Source: Candidatus Fermentithermobacillaceae bacterium
GTDB lineage: Bacteria; Bacillota; Sulfobacillia; Fermentithermobacillales; Fermentithermobacillaceae
DNA: 34,932 nt
Direction: 5' to 3'
NCBI GenBank assembly: GCA_012842105.1
Contig: DUTL01000159.1
Location: 1-34,932 of the forward strand
Shown here piece by piece: positions 16,090-24,686 of this stretch (positions are counted from its first letter, which is position 1; every line of letters begins with the position of its first letter). The translations under genes were made by a program, and so were the position numbers. The notes under the pieces were generated by a model. That model had not been told where the DNA came from, made no database searches, and saw nothing but the letters and a program-made list of their open reading frames with translations.

Positions 16090-16494
16090 CTACTTGTCCA
16101 TTATTACTGCACTGTCAATCGAGGTGAACAGGTTTTGTCTCATCCTGTCCTCTGGAATCACGGTAACAACTGTCCGGCTTTGCGGTGCGACTACAAAAGC
16201 TACTCCTTTCATCAGCACCAGAGTCGACCTGGCTCCCTTGGCCTGGGCAATGTCCATTGCGCTATCCAGTTCTCCAACATAGTCAGTTTTTGCGTCACCG
16301 TTCCATGCGTGAATCCTTTGCTCTGCATGCTTGGAGAAAGTGACGTTTGCGCCTTTCCCGGCTTGCCTGAGCGCTTCCAAAAAAGCACCGTTCCCCGCTT
16401 TGGGTAATGCCTGGGCCCGTTGGGTTTGCCTCTGCAAGGCGGTTTGAGTATTAAGAGAGTCTATCCTGTTATTACTCTTAATCTTCAGTCCCAT
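16090..16494 (-). CDS. Small flagellar operon protein (TIGR02530-like)
   Basis: This 134-residue protein matches the family found next to flgD and flgE in Firmicutes and other groups. It shows VTFSKHAEQRI near residue 55, a run like ELDSAMDIAQAKGARSTLVL, and the C-terminal TVVTVIPEDRMRQNLFTSID and DSAVIMDK segments. It is cytoplasmic by composition. The exact role is not established; a link to hook assembly is assumed from constant location. The ATG at 16494 follows GGAGGGG; a TTG at 16509 lies inside that Shine-Dalgarno. It overlaps flgD by 17 bases. Confidence 0.88.
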   Translation of the reverse strand: MGLKIKSNNRIDSLNTQTALQRQTQRAQALPKAGNGAFLEALRQAGKGANVTFSKHAEQRIHAWNGDAKTDYVGELDSAMDIAQAKGARSTLVLMKGVAFVVAPQSRTVVTVIPEDRMRQNLFTSIDSAVIMDK

Positions 16495-16927
16495 GAACCG
16501 CCCCTCCAATCCAGATAAGGTTTTCGACGGGAATCTCCTGCTCTTTGCTGCGAACTACCAACCTGCCCGAACAGAAACCTACACCTTCAATAACTCCTGT
16601 AGCCAGGCCATTTGAAACCACCGCTTCAAATTGCTTTCCAATGAGGTGGGCGGCTTCAACCAGGCTTCTTCCCAATTGGTTCTCCACCAGGTAACTGCAC
16701 AGCCACGAAATGTTGCCGTTAAGGTTCTGCATTTGCGTAGCAGTGGTGAACTGAGCCATCTGAGCAAAGAAGTCCTGCTCATTTACAGGCTCCATGGGAT
16801 CTTGATACCTTAACTGGGTTAGAAGGATCTCCATGAACTGATCCTGAAGCGCTCCTACCTGGTTTGCAACTTGATTAGCCTGAATTTGATTCCATCCGCC
16901 TTGAGTTGCCTGAACTGCCGACGACAT
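16478..16927 (-). CDS. flgD: Flagellar hook-capping (scaffolding) protein
   Basis: FlgD caps the growing hook. The 149-residue product has the conserved N-terminal domain with FMEILLTQLRYQDPMEPVNEQ and the following FFAQMAQFTTATQMQNLN, then a short C-terminal part of about 60 residues. It therefore lacks the full tudor/FnIII pair of longer FlgD proteins, as is common in Firmicutes. The ATG at 16927 has GGAGGTGA five bases upstream; an ATG at 16957 that overlaps the fliK stop is the alternative. Confidence 0.93.
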   Translation of the reverse strand: MSSAVQATQGGWNQIQANQVANQVGALQDQFMEILLTQLRYQDPMEPVNEQDFFAQMAQFTTATQMQNLNGNISWLCSYLVENQLGRSLVEAAHLIGKQFEAVVSNGLATGVIEGVGFCSGRLVVRSKEQEIPVENLIWIGGAVHGTED

Positions 16928-16953
16928 ACTTGTCACCTCCATGTGAACAACGC

Positions 16954-18258
16954 TCATACCCGGTAATCTAATATGCGAGAGCCAAGAATCATTCCTCCGC
17001 TTATAGGTTGGTCCTGAATGCCGTCATAACCGTCTGGTCTTGAATGCTTGAACAGAGTCTGGCTCGCTGAAGCAAACTCATGGCGCGGCTGGTTGCTTTG
17101 GCCCGCCATGCCATGATCAACGAAAAACCCTGCCAAAGACAACCCTCTTTCTGACAGCGCCTGTGCAAGGGCATCTTCCGAGCCGGCCAGCATCTGATGA
17201 GAACCGTAGGAAGAAGCAACAAACTTCACACATACTTCTTCGCCTCTGGAGGCAATCACGACCGTGATTTTGCCCAAACCGGGAGGATCTAACCTGAACT
17301 CTACGCTCTTAGGAAGGACAGAACCGGCCTCATCTGCCAGAACCTCAGCTATCTTCTCAGGATGCTGTATAGAAGCTTGAAATTCCTGGTCCTTAACTCC
17401 TGGGCCTGTCCGAACCTTCAGTGAATATGCGGGCAATGCAGCCCCTGCAACGCGATCTTCTTCATGGCCCCCCTGTGTTTTGCCGGGCTCAGAATCCATG
17501 TCAAAACCATTGGAATCAGCCTCACTGATTGCTGTCTCAGAACACCCCACTCTACGGGCTTCGGGCTGGAGCAATCTCATTGCTTGAAAATCCACAGGCT
17601 GCTCCATGGCCCCCTGTACTGCGGGCAGGGGTTCCTCTTGCCCCAAGTGGGCATGCGTGGCAAATCCGGGCACACGGGAGGCACCATTTTCAAAACCATG
17701 TTGAGGTTCAAGCACAACACCGAATTCTACGCCTTTTTCCGAACCATGTTGAGGTTCAAGCACACCGGACTCCACGCCTTCCATCACGCCACCAACGTCC
17801 AGGATGCTGAGAGACTGTCCCTCATACTTGCCCCCGGCTACGACAATATGTTTGCGGAACAACGTGGCAACCTGTTCGAAACAGAGCTTTAAGGGAACTC
17901 CTGCCGCATTCTTGCCAGGCATTGCATCAACGTGCAAGGCTGCCTCTGATTCCGGCTGGGCTTGTGAAGGTTCTCCGGAGAGCCGGCCCATAAGCGGCAA
18001 GTGCCCGTTGAGAAGAACCGGGCGGCCAAACCCCGCGTTGGAGATTGCTTCTATTCCAGCGGCCTCAGGGGCGCCTTGAATCAGCGGTTGGCCTCCCCAT
18101 CCCTTTGCGGAACAAAACGCACTTGCCAAACCGGCCATTATGGCGCTGAACGCATTTCCGGCCAAGCCCGCATCTTCGTGTCCTGCGGGCTTTAAGGCAG
18201 GTATGTGCGAACCTGGCCCGTTGGTTTTCAGATTGCCGGTATCCATGTACATTTCCAT
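16954..18258 (-). CDS. fliK: Flagellar hook-length control protein
   Basis: FliK measures hook length and triggers FlhB to change export specificity. The 434-residue product has the expected plan: a long, poorly conserved N-terminal part, a linker rich in P, E, G and Q, and a C-terminal Flg_hook domain (VEFRLDPPGLGKITVVIASRG, then LSERGLSLAGFFVDHG). A 16-residue tandem repeat with LEPQHG in each copy lies near residues 165 to 195. The ATG at 18258 has AAGGAGGTGATC about ten bases upstream. Identity rests on the C-terminal domain and position. Confidence 0.92.
   Translation of the reverse strand: MEMYMDTGNLKTNGPGSHIPALKPAGHEDAGLAGNAFSAIMAGLASAFCSAKGWGGQPLIQGAPEAAGIEAISNAGFGRPVLLNGHLPLMGRLSGEPSQAQPESEAALHVDAMPGKNAAGVPLKLCFEQVATLFRKHIVVAGGKYEGQSLSILDVGGVMEGVESGVLEPQHGSEKGVEFGVVLEPQHGFENGASRVPGFATHAHLGQEEPLPAVQGAMEQPVDFQAMRLLQPEARRVGCSETAISEADSNGFDMDSEPGKTQGGHEEDRVAGAALPAYSLKVRTGPGVKDQEFQASIQHPEKIAEVLADEAGSVLPKSVEFRLDPPGLGKITVVIASRGEEVCVKFVASSYGSHQMLAGSEDALAQALSERGLSLAGFFVDHGMAGQSNQPRHEFASASQTLFKHSRPDGYDGIQDQPISGGMILGSRILDYRV
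17694..17789. repeat. 48-bp imperfect tandem duplication inside fliK
   Basis: The first 23 bases are identical in the two units (17694-17716 and 17742-17764) and the remainder is similar, with a period of exactly 48 bases. The period keeps the frame and repeats a 16-residue unit carrying LEPQHG in the linker of FliK. Confidence 0.85.
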
Positions 18259-18270
18259 TGGCTTACAAGA

Positions 18271-18723
18271 TCACCTCCTTCCTTCTTCCCTGTTGAAGTA
18301 CAAAGCCCCCATCCGATCCATTTGCTTGCTGTGTTCCCACCAATACAGAACTTTGTAATGAGACACCTGCTTTTGCTTGAGGCGCTGAAGAGCTTTCATC
18401 TCCTGGTTCCTGGCCACCACCTCCTCTTGAGCTTGTTTGACCTGAGAGTCTTTTCGTGAAAGTTCCGCTTCAGTCTTGGTTACCTCCATGCCTGCAGCCG
18501 TTCTGAAGTTGAGCAAATCCTGAACCGTATCAAGGTCCAAATACCCGGACAGTTGCTCCCTTAGATGCGTCTGGTTATCCACAACCACTGCCCGGGCGTT
18601 CTCAAGCGCCTTCTCAACCCGGTACATATCTTTGAGCAACACTCCGAGTTTTTCTTCAGCAATTAGCTTTCGCAATTCTCTTACCGTAAGCACTTTTTCC
18701 AGTGGAAACCTAAACTTCCTCAA
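18271..18723 (-). CDS. fliJ: Flagellar export chaperone/stalk protein FliJ
   Basis: FliJ is the coiled-coil stalk that inserts into the FliI hexamer and activates FlhA. The 150-residue product is almost entirely helical heptads, starts with the family hallmark FRFPLEKVLTVRE and ends with KVLYWWEHSKQMDRM, typical of Firmicute FliJ. The start is a TTG at 18723 after GAGGGAGAG. It lies 58 bases after fliI and 12 bases before fliK. Confidence 0.92.
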   Translation of the reverse strand: MRKFRFPLEKVLTVRELRKLIAEEKLGVLLKDMYRVEKALENARAVVVDNQTHLREQLSGYLDLDTVQDLLNFRTAAGMEVTKTEAELSRKDSQVKQAQEEVVARNQEMKALQRLKQKQVSHYKVLYWWEHSKQMDRMGALYFNREEGRR

Positions 18724-18781
18724 TTGCTCTCCCTCAGTCCTTATCGGTACGTTGGGCCTTTCTGAACAGGTGTAAACAGGC

Positions 18782-20101
18782 CTAACCGCTTTCCTGGAAA
18801 ATCTGTTCCAGTTGCGCTACTGCCGAATCAAAAGTTATGGCCTGGCCTACACCCTGCCTCAAGAACAAGTTCACTTTCTCAATGTGATTCAATGCATAGT
18901 CAATAGTTGGATTGGAGCCTTCAACATAAGCGCCTATGTTAACCAGGTCTTCAGCCCTACGGTAAGTAGCAAGTATGCTGCGCACTTTATTTGCGTGCTC
19001 CAGGTGTTTGGGCGGAACCACGTCTTTCATCAGCCGCGACACTGAGCCAAGCACATCTATTGCAGGGTAGTGCCCCAGCTGGGCAAGATCCCGGGACAAC
19101 ACTATGTGGCCATCGAGTATTCCCCGGGCAGCGTCAGCAATAGGTTCGTCCATATCGTCTCCTTCAACCAGCACAGTATAGATGCCGGTAATACTGCCTT
19201 TGTTTCCCCTGCCTGCCCGCTCAAGAAGTTTGGGCAGGTTCGCAAATACTGAAGGGGTGTACCCCCTGGCAGTAGGGGGTTCCCCAATTGCCAGGCCGAC
19301 CTCCCTCAGGGCCATGCACCACCTGGTTATTGAATCCATCATGAGCAACACGCTCAACCCTTGATCGCGGAAATACTCGGCAATGGCAGTGGCAACCCAT
19401 GCAGCTTTTATGCGCAAAAGTGCAGGCTCATCGGAAGTAGCAACAACTACAACTGAGCGTTTGAGGCCGTCTTCGCCTAGGTCCTTCTCAATGAACTCCC
19501 TTACTTCCCTTCCCCTCTCGCCTACAAGCGCTATGACGTTTACATCGCCTGAAGTATTTCGCGCCATCATGCCCATGAGAGTGGATTTCCCCACGCCGGA
19601 TCCGGAAAATATGCCAATCCTCTGGCCTTCTCCCAGCGTCAGGAGCGTGTCTATTGACCTTACCCCTGTCGCAAGAGGTTTCTCAATAAGTTCCCGTTCT
19701 AGGGGGCCCGGAGGCCTTTCCATTACCGGATAGTATGAATCCACAGGCCAGGCAGGTTTTTGATCAATCGGAAACCCCAATGCATCAGTAGTTCTGCCGA
19801 GCATTTCTTTGCCTGCAGGAACTTCCAATTCACGGCCGGTGGCTTCAACCAATGAGCCAGGCGATATTCCGTTAGGATCCCCGAAAGGCATTAGCAGTAC
19901 CCTGCCTCCCCTAAACCCTACAACTTCACCGAGAATAGGCACTCCGTTTTCAGGTACAAGTTTGCAGATTTCTCCCATTCTTGCCCTGGGGCCTGAAGCT
20001 TCAATTAAAAGCCCTATGATGTTCAGGACCGTTCCACGATATGTAAAAGTCCTGGCCATCCTTACTGCTTCCATATAAGCTGAATGCTCCAGTTGCATCA
20101 T
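18782..20101 (-). CDS. fliI: Flagellum-specific ATPase FliI
   Basis: FliI is the export ATPase related to the F1 beta subunit. The 439-residue product has the Walker A motif GSGVGKST (167 to 174), Walker B LLMMDSITR, the GERGREVREF catalytic glutamate region and the GSITGIYTVLVEGDDMDEP segment. The ATG at 20101 overlaps the fliH stop; a second ATG follows at once. Confidence 0.97.
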   Translation of the reverse strand: MMQLEHSAYMEAVRMARTFTYRGTVLNIIGLLIEASGPRARMGEICKLVPENGVPILGEVVGFRGGRVLLMPFGDPNGISPGSLVEATGRELEVPAGKEMLGRTTDALGFPIDQKPAWPVDSYYPVMERPPGPLERELIEKPLATGVRSIDTLLTLGEGQRIGIFSGSGVGKSTLMGMMARNTSGDVNVIALVGERGREVREFIEKDLGEDGLKRSVVVVATSDEPALLRIKAAWVATAIAEYFRDQGLSVLLMMDSITRWCMALREVGLAIGEPPTARGYTPSVFANLPKLLERAGRGNKGSITGIYTVLVEGDDMDEPIADAARGILDGHIVLSRDLAQLGHYPAIDVLGSVSRLMKDVVPPKHLEHANKVRSILATYRRAEDLVNIGAYVEGSNPTIDYALNHIEKVNLFLRQGVGQAITFDSAVAQLEQIFQESG

Positions 20102-20802
20102 AAATCATGCTCCCCTGCACAATTCCTTGCCTCTCCAATTGCTTTGGCAAGGTTCTCAATTTGAGTGTCTATGGTGGCGTCAATCTGTCCGTGAGATGTC
20201 TCAACTATTGCTCCTGCGGAAATCGAATGGTCCCCGATTACTTCCACTATTTCAGCGCCGAACTGCCGTTGAAGGCCTTCTTTCCCGCCCTCAATGAATG
20301 CCACCAGTTTTGGGTTAACCCGCAGCGAAAACCTGCGTTCATCGCCTATTGCCTCTATACCCTGCCTTAACATCGAAATGATCAGTTCCGGATCGTACGA
20401 GAGTGATTCACCGACTACTTTCCTGGCAACCTCCAGAACAAGTGCAAGCAGTTTTGGCTCTGCCTGCTCTACATACCTGGCCCTGGCATTCTTAGAAGCT
20501 TCAAGAATCTGTCCTGCCTGATCCACAAGGCTTTGAGCCTCATTGAGCCCTGTATGAAGCCCGGATTTGAAGCCTTCATCGAAACCTGCTTTCTCCGACT
20601 GCTTGCGATATTCAACGGCCTTCAATTCTGCGTTTTCAACGACAAGAGCTGCTTCTTTCTCAGCTTGCCGCCGTATGGCCAACGCTTCGTATCTGGCTTG
20701 CTCCAAAACTTCCTCACGGCCGGTTTCGAAAGGCTCGTCGTCCGCCTGGAAAGCAGGGATCCAAACAGACCCGCCAGTCTCTACCCTGAATACTCTAGAC
20801 AA
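20098..20802 (-). CDS. fliH: Flagellar assembly protein FliH
   Basis: FliH regulates FliI and tethers it to the C-ring. The product is about 234 residues, with a long charged helix (EEVLEQARYEALAIRRQAEKE), the GxxxG-type FDEGFKSGLHTG segment and a C-terminal globular domain (LEVARKVVGESLSYDPELI, then FSLRVNP). A TTG at 20802, eight bases after GGAGGAGGCGA in the end of fliG, gives (M)SRVFRVE, which fits the family. The open frame reaches back to 20853, but that extension would overlap fliG by 59 bases. Confidence 0.93.
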   Translation of the reverse strand: MSRVFRVETGGSVWIPAFQADDEPFETGREEVLEQARYEALAIRRQAEKEAALVVENAELKAVEYRKQSEKAGFDEGFKSGLHTGLNEAQSLVDQAGQILEASKNARARYVEQAEPKLLALVLEVARKVVGESLSYDPELIISMLRQGIEAIGDERRFSLRVNPKLVAFIEGGKEGLQRQFGAEIVEVIGDHSISAGAIVETSHGQIDATIDTQIENLAKAIGEARNCAGEHDL

Positions 20803-21811
20803 TGATCTCGTCGCCTCCTCCCCTGCCCAGAATAATTTCACCCTGATCTTCAAGCCGCCGTATCAAACCGACAATACGTTGCTGAGATTCCTCCACATCG
20901 CGCAGCCTCACAGGCCCAAGGTAGTCTATGCTCTCTTTCAAGGCCTCCACGGCTCGCGACGACATATTCCTGAAAAACTTGCCTGTAACCTCTTCTGAAG
21001 CGTTTTTCAACGCAAGGGGCAGGTCTCTCGTCAAATCCACGTCGCGTAACAATCGCTGCATTGACCTATCATCAAGGTAAATAATGTCTTCAAACAGGAA
21101 CATCCTCCGTTTTATCTCTTCAGCCAGATCAGGAGATTCCATATCCAAAGCGCCCAGGATTGTTCTTTCAGTTTGCCTGTCAACATTGTTGAGAATTTCT
21201 ACAATGGCGCCGACCCCTCCGGCCTGAGTGTAATCCTGGCCAACCATGGAAAGTACTTTGCGCTCCAAAATGCGCTCTATTTCCTTAACCACATCAGGGC
21301 TTGTCCTATCCATCAAGGATATGCGCCTGGCTACTTCAACTTGAAGATCAGGCTCCAGAGATGCCAGAATCGCAGCTGACTGAGATGGTGACAAGTAGCT
21401 CAATACCAGCGCTATTGTTTGGGGAGATTCGCTTTCCAGGAAGTTTAGTATCTGCGCCCCATCAGATTTTCTGACAGTATCAAATGGCTTGACCTGTAAG
21501 GATGAAGTGAGCCTTGTCAACACAGTCTGAGCCTGGTCTGCTCCCAGCGCTTTTTCCAGAAGCTTCTTGGCATATTCGATGCCGCCTTCTTCCAGATACT
21601 CCTGGGCAAGGCACATATCGTTAAACTCCTCAAGTACCCTGTCCTTGACATCCTGTTCAACCCTGCGTCTGGAAGCGATTTCCAAGGTGAGCACATCGAT
21701 GTCTTCTTCCCTTAAGTGCCTCATAACTTGCGCTGAGAGATCCGGCCCTAAAGTAATCAGAAGTATTGCCGCCTTTTCCCGGCCCGATAAGCCCGCAGTG
21801 TAAGTGCTCAT
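20795..21811 (-). CDS. fliG: Flagellar motor switch protein FliG
   Basis: FliG is the rotor protein that meets MotA and is mounted on FliF. The 338-residue product has the N-terminal REKAAILLITLGPDLSAQV segment, the middle domain with ESPQTIALVLSYLSPSQSA (EHPQ-type motif), and the C-terminal charged torque helix region (DDRSMQRLLRDVDLTRDLPLAL). The ATG overlaps the fliF stop as TAATG and has GGAGGATG upstream. Confidence 0.97.
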   Translation of the reverse strand: MSTYTAGLSGREKAAILLITLGPDLSAQVMRHLREEDIDVLTLEIASRRRVEQDVKDRVLEEFNDMCLAQEYLEEGGIEYAKKLLEKALGADQAQTVLTRLTSSLQVKPFDTVRKSDGAQILNFLESESPQTIALVLSYLSPSQSAAILASLEPDLQVEVARRISLMDRTSPDVVKEIERILERKVLSMVGQDYTQAGGVGAIVEILNNVDRQTERTILGALDMESPDLAEEIKRRMFLFEDIIYLDDRSMQRLLRDVDLTRDLPLALKNASEEVTGKFFRNMSSRAVEALKESIDYLGPVRLRDVEESQQRIVGLIRRLEDQGEIILGRGGGDEIIV

Positions 21812-23340
21812 TATCTCTCATCCTCCAAAAGCCACGACTTGACCAAGGTAGCAACAAGTTGCGGGTCTGTGCGGGCCAGCCTCTCAACGTTCTCCCGGCT
21901 CCTATGCCTTGCCATCAATTCGGGAGAAATTGAGGGAGCACTTTCCATGACAGGCAACGGCTCGATGGGTGCATCAAGTGCTGCTTCCCGCCGGCGCCTG
22001 GCTATCATTAGAATTACGGTTCCGGCAACCAGGGCTGCCGCAGCCGCAATAGCGTACACATAGATACGTGGAAAACTTTCAACCGGAGCAGGTGAATCAT
22101 CAAACACTTGAGCCAGGCTGGTATCGAAAATCAGCCCTGTAACAGAGATTTGGTCTTGCCTGCCTGAATCCAGGCCCAATGCTGCGGTAACAGTCTCAGT
22201 AATCATGTCTCTTTCTGCTTCAACCAAGTCTTTGTTCACAACAACCGCCACTGAAAGTTTCTGAATTGCCCCAGGGATTATCATGGTCTCTGTGATTTTC
22301 TCGTTCACTTCGTAATTTCTAAGCACTTCAGTACGCTGGTACTGAGATTCGCCTTGCCCTGAAGCGGCGTAAGAAGGAACATCAAGAGCTCCTGCTTGTC
22401 CACCTGGGGGATTGCCCGTACCCTGGTAAGTCTCGCTTGTTTCCTGTGTGCTCCTGAGCACGCCGGGCGGTTCAGATTCATACGTGGTATCGATTATCTT
22501 GACTTGGTCCATGTTTAACTCAGCCCGAACCTGGCACACTGCGTTGCCCGGGCCAAGAACGGAAGTAAGCAGAGCCAGCAACCTGTTTTCCAATTCCCGC
22601 TCTGTAGCGAAGGTAAGTTCAATCACTGAGTTTATGGGTAGGTCAGCTTGTTCTCCGTGGCTGTAGGACATATCTTGGGACAGAAGCCTACCTGAAGCAT
22701 CCACTACGGTAACATTGTCCGGAGTCAGCCCTTCCACCGCCCTTGACACAAGGTTCACAACCCCGCGGACAGAAGCAGGTGAAAGGCTTTGGCCGGGCCT
22801 GGTTTTTACCAAAACCGATGCAGTAGCCGCTTTTCTCTGGGACACGAAAACAGTATCCTCGGGCAATGCAATGTGGACCCGGGCATCCTCTACCCCTGAC
22901 AATGCCTTGATGGTTCTGGTAAGTTCCCCTGAAAGGGCTCGTACGTATTGAACCCTCCGTTCAAAATCAGTCGACCAGATCCCGCTTGAGCCCACGGCCT
23001 CAAACCCCACAATCCCGGAAGACGGAAGCCCGAGGGTTGCCAGTGACAGCCTGGTTCTGTAAACCCTGTCTGCAGGAACCTTTATGGTGTGCCCGCTATC
23101 GGTTAGCTTGTAGGGCACGTTTTGCTTTTCAAGCTCGCTTACTATGGCGCCGGCGTCAACCGGGTCAAGATCGGACCAGAGAGTCTCATAGGTAGGGCCT
23201 TTTGCCGAATACATCACAAGGAAAAGCAATACTGCAAAGGCAACTGCGCCACCTGAAATGACTACTGCTTTTTGCGTTTTGTTCAATCCGGACCAGGTTC
23301 TCTTGACGCCATTGGCAACTGATGCCATGAAGTCTGGCAT
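21811..23340 (-). CDS. fliF: Flagellar MS-ring protein FliF
   Basis: FliF forms the membrane and supramembrane ring on which the motor is built. The 509-residue product has a membrane helix near residue 30 (VVISGGAVAFAVLLFLVMYS), the YscJ/FliF ring domains (GPTYETLWSDLDPVDAGAI, then LSGVEDARVHIALPED), a long variable loop, a second membrane helix near 430 and a C-terminal FliG-binding tail (DPQLVATLVKSWLLEDE). All parts are intact. Confidence 0.97.
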   Translation of the reverse strand: MPDFMASVANGVKRTWSGLNKTQKAVVISGGAVAFAVLLFLVMYSAKGPTYETLWSDLDPVDAGAIVSELEKQNVPYKLTDSGHTIKVPADRVYRTRLSLATLGLPSSGIVGFEAVGSSGIWSTDFERRVQYVRALSGELTRTIKALSGVEDARVHIALPEDTVFVSQRKAATASVLVKTRPGQSLSPASVRGVVNLVSRAVEGLTPDNVTVVDASGRLLSQDMSYSHGEQADLPINSVIELTFATERELENRLLALLTSVLGPGNAVCQVRAELNMDQVKIIDTTYESEPPGVLRSTQETSETYQGTGNPPGGQAGALDVPSYAASGQGESQYQRTEVLRNYEVNEKITETMIIPGAIQKLSVAVVVNKDLVEAERDMITETVTAALGLDSGRQDQISVTGLIFDTSLAQVFDDSPAPVESFPRIYVYAIAAAAALVAGTVILMIARRRREAALDAPIEPLPVMESAPSISPELMARHRSRENVERLARTDPQLVATLVKSWLLEDER

Positions 23341-23370
23341 TGGTAATCACACCTACCTTTGAGGCCCATG

Positions 23371-23676
23371 TTACAGGGGCATTCTCATTATTTCCTGGTA
23401 CGCTTCGATAGCCTTGTTCCTTACGGATATCACAAGATCCAAAGTAAGGCTGGCTTTCTCTGCCGCAAGAACTGCAGTGTGCATGTCGCGGGCGTTGCCC
23501 GTTGCCAGGTCAATTTGAGACGCCATCAGTTCTTGGTCCAGATTCTCCATGACACTGGATGCTTGTGCGAACAAGTGGTTGAAAGAAGTGTTTGGGCTTG
23601 AGCTAATATTGCGGTTATGTACGGTACTTGGCCTTGATGGCCCGGTAACCGGAAAAGGAACAAACCTGATTGACAT
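23371..23676 (-). CDS. fliE: Flagellar hook-basal body complex protein FliE
   Basis: FliE joins the MS ring to the proximal rod. The 101-residue product has a variable N-terminus and the conserved C-terminal half: ATGNARDMHTAVLAAEKASL, then LVISVRNKAIEAYQEIMRM. The ATG at 23676 has GGGGGTAA upstream. It lies 98 bases after flgC, one of the larger gaps in the operon, and 30 bases before fliF. Confidence 0.95.
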   Translation of the reverse strand: MSIRFVPFPVTGPSRPSTVHNRNISSSPNTSFNHLFAQASSVMENLDQELMASQIDLATGNARDMHTAVLAAEKASLTLDLVISVRNKAIEAYQEIMRMPL

Positions 23677-23694
23677 TTGATTACCCCCCGAATT

Positions 23695-23726
23695 GCGACA
23701 ACTCTCTTTTTCTGTAGAAGTGTCGC
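23695..23726 (-). other. Inverted repeat in the flgC-fliE gap
   Basis: GCGACA at 23695-23700 and TGTCGC at 23721-23726 are perfectly complementary with a 20-base loop. The minus-strand copy is followed by no U-tract, so it is not a standard terminator. It could be an mRNA processing or stability element; support is limited to the repeat. Confidence 0.3.
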
Positions 23727-23774
23727 GCTTGCTTTCCTAACGCCCTCGCGTTTCACACAGGTTTTGGCTTCAAA

Positions 23775-24218
23775 CTATACTCTGAACATGTCCAGGGCCT
23801 TCTGTATCATAGCTTTGGCTGCCTCAATGGCAGTTACGTTGGCTTCGTACGACCTTGCTGCCGCCATCATGCTAACCATTTCCGTGACAACGTCTACATT
23901 CGGGTAAGCCACATACCCGTCCCCATCTGCATCTGGATGCCCCGGAGAATAGACCTTGCGCAAGGGAGATGTATCTTCAACCACACCCGCCACGTGAACA
24001 CCGGCGGGATAAGACGGCATCTGAGACGACAATACGCTTCTGAAAGAAAACCCGCTATTAGCCCTGGGCGAAAACACCGCTACCTTTCGCCGGTATGCAT
24101 GCCCATTTTCCGTCCGGGTGCTTTCAGCATTGGCAAGGTTGGAAGCTATCACATCCAGCCGGAGCCTTTGAGCTGTAAGCCCTGACGCACTGGTTTCCAT
24201 GGAAGAAAACACTCTCAC
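23775..24218 (-). CDS. flgC: Flagellar basal-body rod protein FlgC
   Basis: FlgC is a proximal rod subunit. The 147-residue product has the rod signature near the start (SGLTAQRLRLDVIASNLANAE), the YVAYPNVDVVTEMVSM segment and the C-terminal ARSYEANVTAIEAAKAM helix. The start is a GTG at 24218 with GGGAGGAGGTAA upstream; it lies three bases after flgB. An internal ATG at residue 7 would break the conserved N-terminus. Confidence 0.96.
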   Translation of the reverse strand: MRVFSSMETSASGLTAQRLRLDVIASNLANAESTRTENGHAYRRKVAVFSPRANSGFSFRSVLSSQMPSYPAGVHVAGVVEDTSPLRKVYSPGHPDADGDGYVAYPNVDVVTEMVSMMAAARSYEANVTAIEAAKAMIQKALDMFRV

Positions 24219-24221
24219 CGG

Positions 24222-24599
24222 TTACCTCCTCCCTTCGGTAATAGCTTTTCTCAAGAGCGAAAACTGTGCGATTAGTTGCCGGGATACTGCCGTGTAGTAC
24301 AAAGCATTTGCAGAAACTTCAGCCATTTCTCTGTCAATATCCACACTGTTGCCATCCGGAGTAACGCTGGACCTGTCCAAGGTGACGGCAGCTGTGCCCG
24401 GATATCCCTTTTGCACATGCAAAGGATTGGTAGCTGCAAGCCTCAAACGTGGTTGAATTGCTTCCCGCAAGTAGTCTTCAAAATCGAGCCTCTCTGCTTT
24501 GTAGCCAGGTGTCTCGCTGTTGGCAACGTTATTGGCCAGAAGCTCATGACGTAGCCATGCACCGCTAAGCGCCCGCTGCATAATGCCGGTTATGCCCAT
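24222..24599 (-). CDS. flgB: Flagellar basal-body rod protein FlgB, first gene of the flagellar operon
   Basis: FlgB is the most membrane-proximal rod subunit of its class. The product is 125 residues from the ATG at 24599, with ELLANNVANSETPGYKAERLDF and the C-terminal ANALYYTAVSRQLIAQFSLL. The ATG has AGGGGGGG upstream. The open frame extends 12 codons back through a terminator hairpin, which is not credible coding sequence. It is the first gene after the cyclic di-GMP riboswitch, so the whole operon is under that control. Confidence 0.95.
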   Translation of the reverse strand: MGITGIMQRALSGAWLRHELLANNVANSETPGYKAERLDFEDYLREAIQPRLRLAATNPLHVQKGYPGTAAVTLDRSSVTPDGNSVDIDREMAEVSANALYYTAVSRQLIAQFSLLRKAITEGRR

Positions 24600-24620
24600 T
24601 TCAACCCCCCCTAAGAAACC

Positions 24621-24650
24621 AAAAACCTTCCGCAAGAAACCGGAAGGTTT
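24621..24650 (-). terminator. Strong intrinsic terminator just before flgB
   Basis: A perfect 10-bp stem (24641-24650 with 24623-24632, eight-base loop) is followed on the minus strand by TTTTT. It ends only about 22 bases before the flgB ATG, so it must lie inside the operon leader and act as an attenuator, either controlled by the upstream riboswitch or as a constant brake. Confidence 0.8.
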
Positions 24651-24663
24651 GCTGAACAGTAGT

Positions 24664-24686
24664 AAAAACTACCGCGCTTTCGGTAG
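24664..24686 (-). terminator. Terminator-like hairpin overlapping the riboswitch 3' edge
   Basis: CTACCG (24686-24681) and CGGTAG (24674-24669) form a 6-bp stem with a six-base loop, followed at once by TTTTT (24668-24664). The 5' arm is the conserved CTACC end of the cyclic di-GMP aptamer, so this hairpin and the folded aptamer exclude one another. The 3' arm can also pair with 24782-24775. Confidence 0.7.

Noticed and set aside
20803..20853. Upstream start of fliH overlapping fliG by 59 bases
   Set aside because: The TTG at 20802 has a much better Shine-Dalgarno and gives the expected SRVFRVE-like start.
24600..24635. Extended flgB start 12 codons upstream
   Set aside because: The extra codons are the arm of the terminator hairpin and the Shine-Dalgarno, not conserved protein.
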